Part shown: one piece after another, positions 1 to 7,885 of the stretch
Position numbering within the stretch: the stretch's first letter is position 1
Layout: every line of letters begins with the position of its first letter
Source: Hyphomicrobiales bacterium
GTDB taxonomy: Bacteria > Pseudomonadota > Alphaproteobacteria > Rhizobiales > Rhizobiaceae
Length of the DNA stretch: 64,000 nt
Reading direction: 5' to 3'
Assembly (NCBI GenBank): GCA_900489925.1
Contig: UEHQ01000034.1
Coordinates: 1 to 64,000, forward strand
Position numbers and translations under genes: made by a program
Notes under the pieces: generated by a model
Databases searched by the model: none
What the model was told of the DNA's origin: nothing
The model's input: the letters and a program-made list of their open reading frames with translations, nothing else

Positions 1-2
1 AG

Positions 3-203
3 CACGACATCTATGCCGGCCCCTCGACCCGCTACTGTCCGGCTGGTGTCTACGAATGGGTGGAGACGGATGGCAAGGAGACCTACGTCATCAACGCCCA
101 GAACTGCGTCCACTGCAAGACCTGCGACATCAAGGACCCCAACCAGAACATCAACTGGGTGCCGCCGCAGGGCGGTGAGGGGCCGGTCTACCCGAACATG
201 TGA
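3..203 (+). CDS. Electron-transfer flavoprotein-ubiquinone oxidoreductase, C-terminal end (partial)
   Basis: This is the last 66 codons of a gene that begins outside the window. The frame ends in a TGA at 201-203. The fragment carries the cysteine-rich segment of the ETF-QO 4Fe-4S ferredoxin domain: an isolated Cys in RYCPAGVYEW followed by NCVHCKTCDIKDP, and the family's typical tail with NWVPPQGGEGP. ETF-QO is a membrane-associated flavo-iron-sulfur protein that passes electrons from ETF (fatty-acid and amino-acid oxidation) to ubiquinone. The domain is diagnostic, so the call is firm although only about a tenth of the protein is visible. Confidence 0.93.
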   Translation, partial: HDIYAGPSTRYCPAGVYEWVETDGKETYVINAQNCVHCKTCDIKDPNQNINWVPPQGGEGPVYPNM

Positions 204-501
204 GGCTGCGGCGTGAGCGAGATGCAGGCGGATGGTTGGAGTATTCGGCCTGCTCGCCCCGACGAACTGTCGCGATCGGGCTAGCCACCCCGTCCTGATC
301 CCACACCCGGCGACCGGCCTAGCATCGCATAAAACGATGGTGTGCCAAGGGAGGCGCAAGATCCTGCATCGCATATTCATGCGCGACCAACCATTTGGCC
401 TAGCTGCAGTCAAGACATCTCCGCTGTAAGCTTCGCACCGGCAAATCGAATACGCGAATTCCCGACAGCTCGTATGCTGTGGAAACGTGGAGGTCGGCGT
501 C
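204..501. other. Intergenic stretch, no gene seen
   Basis: About 300 bases between the ETF-QO stop and the serine hydrolase start. The short open frames here have no ribosome binding site and no recognisable protein. I see no strong hairpin, tRNA-like fold or repeat. Confidence 0.5.
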
Positions 502-1671
502 TTGAGAGAGATCAAGCGAAGCTTCTTACGCGTGCTGGCGCTGACGGTTTGCGTCGCCCTCCTCATGAGTGCACCCGCCATCCAGGCGTTTCGCAGCGAT
601 GATATGCACAGATCGCTCGAATCTCTTGCGATCAAGGCTCCAAACGGCGTTGGGCAGACGCTTGATCTATACGAAGCCATGCAGGCGTTACGGATACAAA
701 CCGCGAGCATAGCCTTGATTGACGGAGGCGAAATCGCCTGGACTGAAGCCATTGGATCCGAATGCGCCGAGCCGATCTACCAGGCCGCCAGTCTCTCGAA
801 ACTCGTCACCGCTGTCGCCGCTCTCAGGCTGGTGGAAAAAGGCGTACTCTCGTTAGATGCCCCAGTCGATGGCGCCCTCAAACGATGGGCGTCGGCCGGC
901 CCGCCGATAACGGATGGGCACCCGGTTACATTGAGATTGCTGTTGAGCATGCGCGCGGGGATCAATGTCCCCAGCTTCCGTGGCTATGCCATCGGTTCGT
1001 CGCTCCCAACGCTGCCGCAGATTCTGGATGGTACCCCGCCCGCTAACTCACCACCGGTGGCTGTCGTCGCTCAGCCGGGCGATCAATACGCCTATTCGGG
1101 CGGTGGCTACGAGGTCGTCGAGGCACTCATCGAGGATGCGACGGGACGTAGGTTCGCCAACGTTGCAGCGGAACAGGTCCTCAATCCTTTGGGCATGGCG
1201 AGCAGTACCTTCAGCTACCCCTTGCCTCCGGCACTCCTGCAATGCGTGGCGCGTGGCCATACGGCCAACGGACAGGAAATTTCAGGTGGCTGGCGTGTGA
1301 CGCCAGAGCTTGCAGCGGCGGGTCTTTGGTCCACACCGTCCGACCTCGCAAAGTTGCTTATCGCGATCACTGATGTCTACCAGGCACGCTCGAGCTTTCT
1401 CGACCGCGATACGGTCAGGGCGATGCTGGAGCGAGTGGGCGATGGACCCTATGGGCTCGGCGCTGCCGTCCGTGGAGACGGCGATGACGTCGTCCTGATG
1501 AAGCGTGGGCACAACGTCGGCTATCAGTCGTACCTCCTGCTATTCCCAGCGCGCGGGCAAGGCATCGTTGTCATGACGGATTCCGATAGAGGGTTCGTGC
1601 TGGCGAATGCCCTCGTTCGACGCGTAGCCGAGGTCTACTCCTGGCCGGCCATCGGCGCCTTGGCCAACTGA
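502..1671 (+). CDS. Exported serine hydrolase, beta-lactamase/penicillin-binding-protein fold
   Basis: A 389-residue protein with a signal peptide (basic RxIKRSF, hydrophobic stretch, likely cleavage after AIQA). The beta-lactamase superfamily motifs are present: the nucleophile tetrad S-x-x-K in AASLSKLVTAV, a tyrosine motif in YAYSGGGYEVVE and a late GHNVGY in place of the K-T-G box. This pattern fits family S12 / class C-like hydrolases, which include esterases and D-amino-acid peptidases, so no resistance role is implied. I start at TTG 502 because GGAGG at 489-493 lies 8 bases before it; the upstream GTG at 487 overlaps that ribosome site. It precedes the AcoR-like gene on the same strand. 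Confidence 0.8.
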   Translation: MREIKRSFLRVLALTVCVALLMSAPAIQAFRSDDMHRSLESLAIKAPNGVGQTLDLYEAMQALRIQTASIALIDGGEIAWTEAIGSECAEPIYQAASLSKLVTAVAALRLVEKGVLSLDAPVDGALKRWASAGPPITDGHPVTLRLLLSMRAGINVPSFRGYAIGSSLPTLPQILDGTPPANSPPVAVVAQPGDQYAYSGGGYEVVEALIEDATGRRFANVAAEQVLNPLGMASSTFSYPLPPALLQCVARGHTANGQEISGGWRVTPELAAAGLWSTPSDLAKLLIAITDVYQARSSFLDRDTVRAMLERVGDGPYGLGAAVRGDGDDVVLMKRGHNVGYQSYLLLFPARGQGIVVMTDSDRGFVLANALVRRVAEVYSWPAIGALAN

Positions 1672-1685
1672 TCGAGGTGAATCCA

Positions 1686-1799
1686 ATGTCGCAACGCGCT
1701 ACAGCCTTCTTCCTGTTGCTGATCGTCCCGGAGGCAGGCACATACACGGCCCTCGGCCATTCAAGGGCCGAAACCCTTCTGAGCGATCATGACAATTGA
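1686..1799 (+). CDS. Possible 37-residue peptide
   Basis: A short frame starts at ATG 1686 behind GAGGTGAATCC and ends with TGA at 1797-1799. It encodes a short hydrophobic N-terminal stretch (AFFLLLIVP). It fills the gap between the serine hydrolase and the AcoR-like regulator. No family is recognised and it may be chance; the plausible ribosome site is the only support. Confidence 0.2.
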   Translation: MSQRATAFFLLLIVPEAGTYTALGHSRAETLLSDHDN

Positions 1800-1848
1800 A
1801 TTGTCGGCACGTCGCTCCTGTGCGAACATCGCTTCGGGAGGAGTGCTT

Positions 1849-3717
1849 GTGGACTTGACCTTATCGCACATTCGCGAAATCGAGCGCGTCGGTATGGGCG
1901 CGGTCAGCCCTCGTGACACGCCCGTCGTCCAATCCTGGCTGCGCTGTCTCAACGACTACAAGCTCGATCCGACCGTTGCTCAGGAAGCCTACATCGTTCC
2001 GGAACTGAAGCTGCGCGAGCATCGCGAGCAGGCGGAAGAACTGATCCGGATCGGCCGCTCCGGGCTGGAGGCGCTGTTCAACCAGATCGCCGAGCAGAAT
2101 TACGTGCTGCTGCTATCGGACGCGCGCGGTGTCACGGTCGACTTCATGGGCGACCCGACCTTCGACAATCAGCTGCGAAGGGCCGGCCTTTATCTCGGAT
2201 CCGAATGGTCGGAAAACCGGGCGGGCACCTGCGCGGTCGGTGCGTGCATCGTTTCGGGCGAGCCGGTGATCATTCACCAGGACGACCATTTCGATACCAG
2301 CCACATCGGGCTGACATGCACCGCCGCGCCTGTTTTCGACACGCTGGGCGATCTTACCGCGGTGCTCGATATCTCGCAGCTCCGCTCGCCGACGGCCAAG
2401 ACGAGCCAGCAGCTGGCCTTGCATCTGGTGGCGTCCACCGCACGGCGCATCGAGTTTGCAAACCTCATGACGCGCACCCGCAACGACTGGGTGTTGCGCC
2501 TTGCCCGCTCGCCGGAATTCCTCGATGTCGATCCGGATGCTGCCGTCGCGCTCGACGGCAGCGGTCGCATCACGGGCATGACCCATGGTGGGTTCAGCGC
2601 GCTCGCGCGCTCGATGAACCTGCGTGGTCTTTCCACCCGTGATTTTCTGGGCCAGCCCATTTCTCAGGTTTTCGATATCGACGTCGACGATCTGCCACGC
2701 TTCATGCGCGGCCGGCCGAATGGCGAGCGCTTGATCAAGGCCCGCAACGGACTAGTGCTGTTTGCCAGTGCCATCGCGCCGGCGGTCAACCTGCGTGCAC
2801 CTGCTTCCCCGGAGCCGCGCCTGCCGCGCGCACTGCGAGACCTGAGCCAGGGAGATGCCGCGATGGAGCGCGTGCAGGCGCGCGCGGCAAAGCTCGCCGC
2901 CCGCGACATCCCGATCCTCATCAAGGGCGAAACGGGAAGTGGCAAGGAGTTTCTGGCACGGGCCATCCACGAGAGCTGTGAGAACCCCGGCAATTTCGTT
3001 GCCGTCAACTGCGCGGCGATCCCGGAACACCTCATCGAATCCGAGCTCTTCGGTTACGCCCCCGGCGCCTTTACCGGTGCCAGCCAGAAGGGCAAACGCG
3101 GCCTGATCGAAGAAGCGAACGGCGGCACGCTGTTTCTCGATGAAGTCGGCGACATGCCCCTGGTGCTGCAAAGCCGGCTGCTCCGCGTGCTGTCGGAAAG
3201 CGAAGTGCAGCCCGTCGGCGCGCTGAAGGCACGACCGGTGCGCCTGCGTGTCCTTTCCGCCTCCCACCGGGATCTGGGCGAACTCGTGGCGGAAGGCCGC
3301 TTCCGGCAGGATCTCTACTATCGCCTCAATGCCGCGACGCTCAGTCTTCCGGCGCTGCGCGAGCGGGAGGACCTCGGCTGGCTGATCGGCCAGCTTCTCG
3401 GTCGCATCGCAAAGGAAAACGGTGAGGCATACCGTCTCGACAAGGCCGCACGCGCCGCCCTGCTGGCGCATGACTGGCCGGGCAATCTCCGCGAACTCTC
3501 AAATGCGCTGCGGTTCGCGGCCGCCCTGTGTGATGGTGGCCTGATCACGCTCGACTGCCTTCCGGATCACCTTTTCGCCGGCCCTGTTCCCGCGGCAGAA
3601 GGCGACGGCGAACTGCGTCGCGCCCTCAGCGAATGCGGTGACAACATCTCCGCACTCGCGCGCAAGCTCGGCGTCAACCGCTCGACAATTCACCGACGGC
3701 TGAAGCGGCTCAACTGA
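1849..3717 (+). CDS. AcoR-like sigma-54-dependent transcriptional activator
   Basis: An enhancer-binding protein of 622 residues with an N-terminal GAF-type sensor of the AcoR class, a central AAA+ domain and a C-terminal Fis-type helix-turn-helix. Visible motifs: Walker A GETGSGKE near residue 360, the sigma-54 contact loop GAFTGA near 405, Walker B TLFLDEVGD, and the helix-turn-helix ISALARKLGVNRSTIHRR near 600-620. I choose GTG 1849, which has GGGAGGAG five bases upstream, over ATG 1789, which has no ribosome site. The family usually responds to acetoin, diols or related ketones. A palindrome and a consensus sigma-54 promoter follow directly, before the alcohol dehydrogenase, which is the probable target. 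Confidence 0.9.
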   Translation: MDLTLSHIREIERVGMGAVSPRDTPVVQSWLRCLNDYKLDPTVAQEAYIVPELKLREHREQAEELIRIGRSGLEALFNQIAEQNYVLLLSDARGVTVDFMGDPTFDNQLRRAGLYLGSEWSENRAGTCAVGACIVSGEPVIIHQDDHFDTSHIGLTCTAAPVFDTLGDLTAVLDISQLRSPTAKTSQQLALHLVASTARRIEFANLMTRTRNDWVLRLARSPEFLDVDPDAAVALDGSGRITGMTHGGFSALARSMNLRGLSTRDFLGQPISQVFDIDVDDLPRFMRGRPNGERLIKARNGLVLFASAIAPAVNLRAPASPEPRLPRALRDLSQGDAAMERVQARAAKLAARDIPILIKGETGSGKEFLARAIHESCENPGNFVAVNCAAIPEHLIESELFGYAPGAFTGASQKGKRGLIEEANGGTLFLDEVGDMPLVLQSRLLRVLSESEVQPVGALKARPVRLRVLSASHRDLGELVAEGRFRQDLYYRLNAATLSLPALREREDLGWLIGQLLGRIAKENGEAYRLDKAARAALLAHDWPGNLRELSNALRFAAALCDGGLITLDCLPDHLFAGPVPAAEGDGELRRALSECGDNISALARKLGVNRSTIHRRLKRLN

Positions 3718-3724
3718 TGCAACG

Positions 3725-3744
3725 GCTGCAACAGCTGTTGCAGC
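3725..3744. promoter_or_regulatory. Perfect 20-bp palindrome, probable activator binding site (UAS)
   Basis: GCTGCAACAGCTGTTGCAGC equals its own reverse complement. Further TGCAAC (3718-3723) and GTTGCA (3751-3756) half-sites flank it, giving four half-sites in 39 bp. It lies about 85-105 bp upstream of the -24/-12 promoter, a normal enhancer position for AcoR-type activators. Binding by the adjacent regulator is inferred. Confidence 0.72.
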
Positions 3745-3827
3745 TCACCTGTTGCATCCTCGAATCTTTAAAGATGTCAGGTGCCATAATGCACTGATAA
3801 ATTTCAATAAATTGACAAATAGACGGT

Positions 3828-3844
3828 CTGGCACGACGCTTGCT
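3828..3844 (+). promoter_or_regulatory. Sigma-54 (-24/-12) promoter
   Basis: CTGGCACGACGCTTGCT matches the consensus YTGGCACGrNNNTTGCW throughout, with the invariant GG (3830-3831) and GC (3842-3843) separated by exactly ten bases. It lies 38 bp before the alcohol dehydrogenase start codon and downstream of the palindromic site. Confidence 0.93.
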
Positions 3845-3881
3845 GACCTTCCTGTGGAAGAACAACACAGGAGGAAATGCA

Positions 3882-4955
3882 ATGAAAGCTCTGCGCTTTC
3901 ACGCTGCCAAGGATCTGCGCATCGAACATGTCGACGCTCCACCGCAGCCCGGGCCGGGACAGGTGCTGGTGGAAAACCGGTTCTGCGGCATCTGCGGGAC
4001 GGACCTGCATGAGTATTCCTATGGACCGATCCTCATACCGAAGGAGCCGCACCCCTTTACCGATGCCCATGGTCCGCAGATCCTCGGTCACGAATTCGGC
4101 GGCGTTGTCCAAGCCGTTGGCGCGGGCGTCAGCCATGTGAGGCCTGGCGACCGGGTGTCGGTTCAGCCGCTCATCATGCCCCGCCACGGGGATTATTATG
4201 CCGATCGCGGGCTGTTTCACCTGAGTGCGAACCTCGCGCTTGCCGGCCTTTCCTGGCATTCCGGTGGCATGGCGGAGGCAGCCCTCCTCAATGACTACAA
4301 CGTCCAGCCCATTCCCAATGCGCTGAGCGACCAGGAGGCGGCGCTGATCGAGCCGACGGCGGTTGCGGTCTATGCCTGCGATCGCGGCGGCGTTACCGCC
4401 GGCAACAGCGTGCTCGTCACCGGTGCCGGGCCGATCGGTATTCTCGTTGCAATGGCCGCACGGGCAGCCGGGGCGTCGCGGATCTTCCTATCCGATCTCA
4501 ACGACACGCGCCTGTCGCTGGCGCGCGACGCGCTGGGCGATATCCGCACCATCAATCCGAAGGCGGAAAGGGTCGGCGACGTCATTCGCGCCGAGACGGA
4601 GGGTGGCGTCGGTTGCGACGTCGCCATCGAATGTGTCGGTAACGAACACGCGCTGAAGAACTGCGCGGATGCGGTTCGCAAGCAGGGCGTTGTCGTTCAG
4701 ACGGGGCTACACCCCGGCGAAAACCCGCTGAACTGGTTCGACGTCACCTTCAAGGACATCGATATCCGGGGCTCCTGGGCCTATCCGACGCACTACTGGC
4801 CCCGCGTCGCCCGGCTGATTGCCAGCGGCCAGATCCCGGCAAACCGGATTGTCACGAAATATGTCTCGCTCAGCGAGGCTGTTGAGGAGGGGTTCGACCA
4901 GCTGCTCGATCCCGCCGGAAAACACCTGAAGATCCTGATCGACCTTTCCCGATAG
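3882..4955 (+). CDS. 2,3-butanediol dehydrogenase-like zinc alcohol dehydrogenase
   Basis: A 357-residue medium-chain dehydrogenase. The N-terminal catalytic-zinc motif is CGICGTDLHEY, followed by GHEFGGVV; the cofactor fold has VTGAGPIGILVAM, suited to NAD(H). Overall sequence follows (R,R)-2,3-butanediol dehydrogenases, which interconvert butanediol and acetoin. The usual lobe of four structural-zinc cysteines is absent: residues about 95-130 (QPLIMPRHGDYYADRGLFHL and on) hold none. Start ATG 3882 has AGGAGG six bases upstream. The gene sits behind the sigma-54 promoter and ahead of the flavin monooxygenase, so both are probably switched on by the AcoR-like protein. The true substrate could be another secondary alcohol or vicinal diol. 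Confidence 0.82.
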   Translation: MKALRFHAAKDLRIEHVDAPPQPGPGQVLVENRFCGICGTDLHEYSYGPILIPKEPHPFTDAHGPQILGHEFGGVVQAVGAGVSHVRPGDRVSVQPLIMPRHGDYYADRGLFHLSANLALAGLSWHSGGMAEAALLNDYNVQPIPNALSDQEAALIEPTAVAVYACDRGGVTAGNSVLVTGAGPIGILVAMAARAAGASRIFLSDLNDTRLSLARDALGDIRTINPKAERVGDVIRAETEGGVGCDVAIECVGNEHALKNCADAVRKQGVVVQTGLHPGENPLNWFDVTFKDIDIRGSWAYPTHYWPRVARLIASGQIPANRIVTKYVSLSEAVEEGFDQLLDPAGKHLKILIDLSR

Positions 4956-5024
4956 GCCGATCCGTGCTTGCGGGCGCGGTTGAGGAGCCGCCCCCGCTTT
5001 CCAACAGAGCTGGAGGAGAAAACA

Positions 5025-6824
5025 ATGCTCGACAAGACCCCCACCACCCGTGTTCAGGCGCTGCTCGATACGTTTGGTGCCGCCCTTCAATCCGGCCGCA
5101 TCGAGGATGCAGTCAATCTCTTTGCCGAGGAGTGCTATTGGCGCGACCTCGTCGCCTTCACCTGGAACATCAAGACGGTCGAAGGGCGCGACCAAGTGCG
5201 CGATATGCTGCAGTCGCAGCTTGCCGGCACAAAGCCTTCAAACTGGCGCGTTGCCGCCGGCGAAGAGGCGACAGAGGCCGATGGTGTGCTGGAAAGCTGG
5301 ATCTCGTTCGAAACGGCGACCGGCCGCGGCTACGGTCTCGTGCGCTTCAAGAACGGCCTTGTCTGGACGCTGCTGACAGCGCTGGCGGAGCTCAAGGGCC
5401 ACGAGGAAAAATCTGGCTTCACTCGACCGCTCGGCGCCAAGCACGGCCAGAATCTCGGAGCGAAAACCTGGAAGGAAGAACGCGAGTACGAGGAGCGCAC
5501 GCTCGGCTATGAGACACAGCCCTATGTCGTGATCATCGGCGGCGGGCAGGGCGGTATCGCGCTCGGCGCGCGACTGCGCCAGCTCGGCGTTCCCGCCATC
5601 ATTCTCGAAAAGAACGACCGGCCGGGCGACAGCTGGCGCAAGCGCTACAAGTCGCTCTGCCTGCACGACCCGGTCTGGTATGATCATCTGCCCTATATCG
5701 ATTTCCCGAAAAACTGGCCGGTGTTTGCTCCGAAGGACAAGATCGGCGACTGGTTGGAATTCTATACGAAGGTCATGGAGCTGAACTACTGGACCCGCTC
5801 TGCCGCCAAGTCCGCGAAATGGGATGAGGCAACCAAGGAGTGGACCATCGTCGTCGATCGGGACGGCGAAGAGGTGGTCTTGAAGCCGAAGCAGCTCGTC
5901 TTTGCGACCGGCATGTCGGGCAAGGCGAACATTCCGGACTTCAAGGGACGTGAGCGCTTCAAGGGCGAACAACACCACTCCTCGCAACATCCGGGGCCGG
6001 ATGGCTACAAGGGCAGGAAGGTCGTGGTCATCGGCTCGAACAATTCGGCCCATGATATCTGCGCCGCACTCTATGAGGCGGGCGTCGACGTGACCATGAT
6101 CCAGCGTTCGACAACCCATATCGTCAAATCCGATACGCTCATGGATATCGGCCTCGGCGCGCTCTACTCCGAGCAGGCGCTCGCCAATGGTGTGACAACA
6201 GGCAAGGCCGACCTGATCTTCGCCTCGCTTCCCTACCGGATCATGCACGAGTTCCAGATCCCGCTTTACGACAAGATGCGCGAACGCGATGCCGACTTCT
6301 ACGCGGCGCTGGAAAAGGCCGGCTTCCAGCTGGACTGGGGCGCGGACGGCTCGGGCCTCTTCATGAAATACCTTCGCCGCGGCTCAGGCTACTACATCGA
6401 TATCGGCGCCTCGCAGCTCATCATCGATGGCAAGGTGAAGCTTGCGGCAGGGCAGGTCGAGGAGATCACCGAGAATTCCATAAAGCTCTCCAACGGCACG
6501 GAAATCCCGGCTGACGTCATTGTCTACGCCACAGGCTATGGCTCGATGAACGGTTGGGTCGCCGACGTGATCGACCAAGCAACCGCAGACAAGGTCGGCA
6601 AGGTCTGGGGGCTTGGGTCGGATACGCCAAAGGATCCCGGCCCCTGGGAAGGCGAGCAGCGCAACATGTGGAAGCCGACGCAGCAGGAGGCGCTGTGGTT
6701 CCACGGCGGCAACCTGCATCAGTCACGCCACTATTCGCAGTACCTTTCGCTGCAACTGAAAGCGCGGCTCGAAGGCATCTCTACGCCGGTCTATGGCCTC
6801 CAGCCGGTTCATCACCGGAAGTAG
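5025..6824 (+). CDS. Flavin-dependent monooxygenase with N-terminal NTF2/SnoaL-like domain
   Basis: 599 residues. The first roughly 150 resemble an NTF2/SnoaL-like fold; the rest is a class B flavoprotein monooxygenase. FAD motif VVIIGGGQGGIALG is near residue 168, the NADPH motif VVVIGSNNSAHD near 331, and a late YATGYGS. The fingerprint between them reads FKGEQHHSSQHP, that is FxGxxxHxxxHP, intermediate between the Baeyer-Villiger (W) and N-hydroxylating FMO (Y/F) forms, so the reaction cannot be fixed. Start ATG 5025 follows GGAGGAG. It is 69 bp downstream of the alcohol dehydrogenase and probably co-transcribed. Oxygenation of the ketone made by its partner is a reasonable inference. Confidence 0.8.
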   Translation: MLDKTPTTRVQALLDTFGAALQSGRIEDAVNLFAEECYWRDLVAFTWNIKTVEGRDQVRDMLQSQLAGTKPSNWRVAAGEEATEADGVLESWISFETATGRGYGLVRFKNGLVWTLLTALAELKGHEEKSGFTRPLGAKHGQNLGAKTWKEEREYEERTLGYETQPYVVIIGGGQGGIALGARLRQLGVPAIILEKNDRPGDSWRKRYKSLCLHDPVWYDHLPYIDFPKNWPVFAPKDKIGDWLEFYTKVMELNYWTRSAAKSAKWDEATKEWTIVVDRDGEEVVLKPKQLVFATGMSGKANIPDFKGRERFKGEQHHSSQHPGPDGYKGRKVVVIGSNNSAHDICAALYEAGVDVTMIQRSTTHIVKSDTLMDIGLGALYSEQALANGVTTGKADLIFASLPYRIMHEFQIPLYDKMRERDADFYAALEKAGFQLDWGADGSGLFMKYLRRGSGYYIDIGASQLIIDGKVKLAAGQVEEITENSIKLSNGTEIPADVIVYATGYGSMNGWVADVIDQATADKVGKVWGLGSDTPKDPGPWEGEQRNMWKPTQQEALWFHGGNLHQSRHYSQYLSLQLKARLEGISTPVYGLQPVHHRK

Positions 6825-6833
6825 ACCGGCATC

Positions 6834-6864
6834 GCGGCGGGCACCGGCCGCTGGTGCCCGCCGC
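6834..6864. terminator. Hairpin between convergent genes
   Basis: GCGGCGGGCACC and GGTGCCCGCCGC form a perfect 12-bp stem with a 7-base loop. It lies between the stops of the monooxygenase (+) and the AraC regulator (-). There is no clear T-run, so it may be a bidirectional terminator or 3' stabiliser. Confidence 0.6.
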
Positions 6865-6869
6865 AGCGC

Positions 6870-7814
6870 TTAGGCCGCAGTTCGTCGCGGCCGTTCCCGA
6901 TCCAGGTCGGCACGCCTGAAGCGTTGCCGGTAGTGGCTTGGCGGCAGCCCCTTGGCGACACGGAACTGGCGGGCAAGATGGGCTGCGTCTGAAAAGCCGC
7001 ATTCGGCTGCGATGTGGTTCATGGGCAGGTCGGTTTCGACGAGCAGCCGGCAGGCCTTGCCGATGCGCAATTGTGCAACGTACTCACTGATAGACATGCG
7101 CGTGCTGCGCTTGAACACACGCTGTAGCTGGCTGTCCGTGAGGTGGGTGAGCGCGCAGAGGGGCGCCAGCCGGAGCGGCTTGTCGTAATGGGCATGCAGC
7201 CATGCCAGCACCCGACGCATCCTTTCGCGATCGCGCGGGTTTTCGCCTGGCTGGACCTCGCCCGCTGCAAGGTGCCGGCGCTCGGCATTGGCAAGCTCGA
7301 GAAGGATTGCCTGAAGCTCCAGCGCTTGCCGCGCCGGAGACAGGGAGCCGATGGCCAGCATTCGCGGGCGCAGCGACCGAACAGTCTCGGCTGAAAATTG
7401 CAGACCGCGCCCAGCCTCCGCTGCAAGTGCAGCAAGCGAGCCATATTCCGGCATCAGTCCTGTCAGCCCTTCGACCCATTCGCGGGTGAACCAGCAAATG
7501 ATCGCCCTGTGCAGTCCGCCTTCACCCGCAAGCGCCTCAGATTGCCACGCGTGAGGGAGATTCGGTCCGAGCAGCACGAGATCCCCGTCGTCATAACGCT
7601 CGATCTGATCGCCGACGAAACGCATGCCGCGGCTGCCGACCGTCAGCGTCAGTTCGAACTCCGGGTGATAGTGCCAGTTAAAAGGAAAATCGGGCAATTG
7701 CCGATCAAACAGCAGCCATGAACGGTCGGGCGGAATTGTAACGGTTTCGAACCAGGGCTGCACGGCCGGGAGCTCCTTCGGCTCGACTGTGAATGCGGTA
7801 ATCATACAAAACAT
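6870..7814 (-). CDS. AraC-family transcriptional regulator
   Basis: 314 residues. The N-terminal half is a cupin-like sensor (FNWHYHPEFELTLTVGSRG, then LGPNLPHAW). The C-terminal half carries the two AraC helix-turn-helix units, the second with NHIAAECGFSDAAHLARQF and a downstream PSHYRQRF. It is divergent from the GMC oxidoreductase gene at 7886, with about 70 bp between the starts, so it most likely controls that gene and the shikimate-dehydrogenase paralogue. Starts at 7814 and 7805 are both possible; neither has a strong ribosome site. Confidence 0.88.
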   Translation of the reverse strand: MFCMITAFTVEPKELPAVQPWFETVTIPPDRSWLLFDRQLPDFPFNWHYHPEFELTLTVGSRGMRFVGDQIERYDDGDLVLLGPNLPHAWQSEALAGEGGLHRAIICWFTREWVEGLTGLMPEYGSLAALAAEAGRGLQFSAETVRSLRPRMLAIGSLSPARQALELQAILLELANAERRHLAAGEVQPGENPRDRERMRRVLAWLHAHYDKPLRLAPLCALTHLTDSQLQRVFKRSTRMSISEYVAQLRIGKACRLLVETDLPMNHIAAECGFSDAAHLARQFRVAKGLPPSHYRQRFRRADLDRERPRRTAA

Positions 7815-7885
7815 TGCGGCCGGAAGGAATGGCGCACGCCCTCCCTGGTCCGTAATTTGCCGCTGACAGTTGGGAGAGGGCAGCT

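Noticed and set aside
502..1671. A beta-lactamase resistance gene
   Set aside because: It has S-x-x-K but lacks the K-T-G box and typical class C sequence; family S12-like hydrolases with other roles are more likely.
1747..1770. Hairpin CGGCCCT / AGGGCCG as a terminator of the serine hydrolase
   Set aside because: The stem is 7 bp with a 10-base loop and no T-run, and it lies just before the AcoR-like gene; too weak to call.
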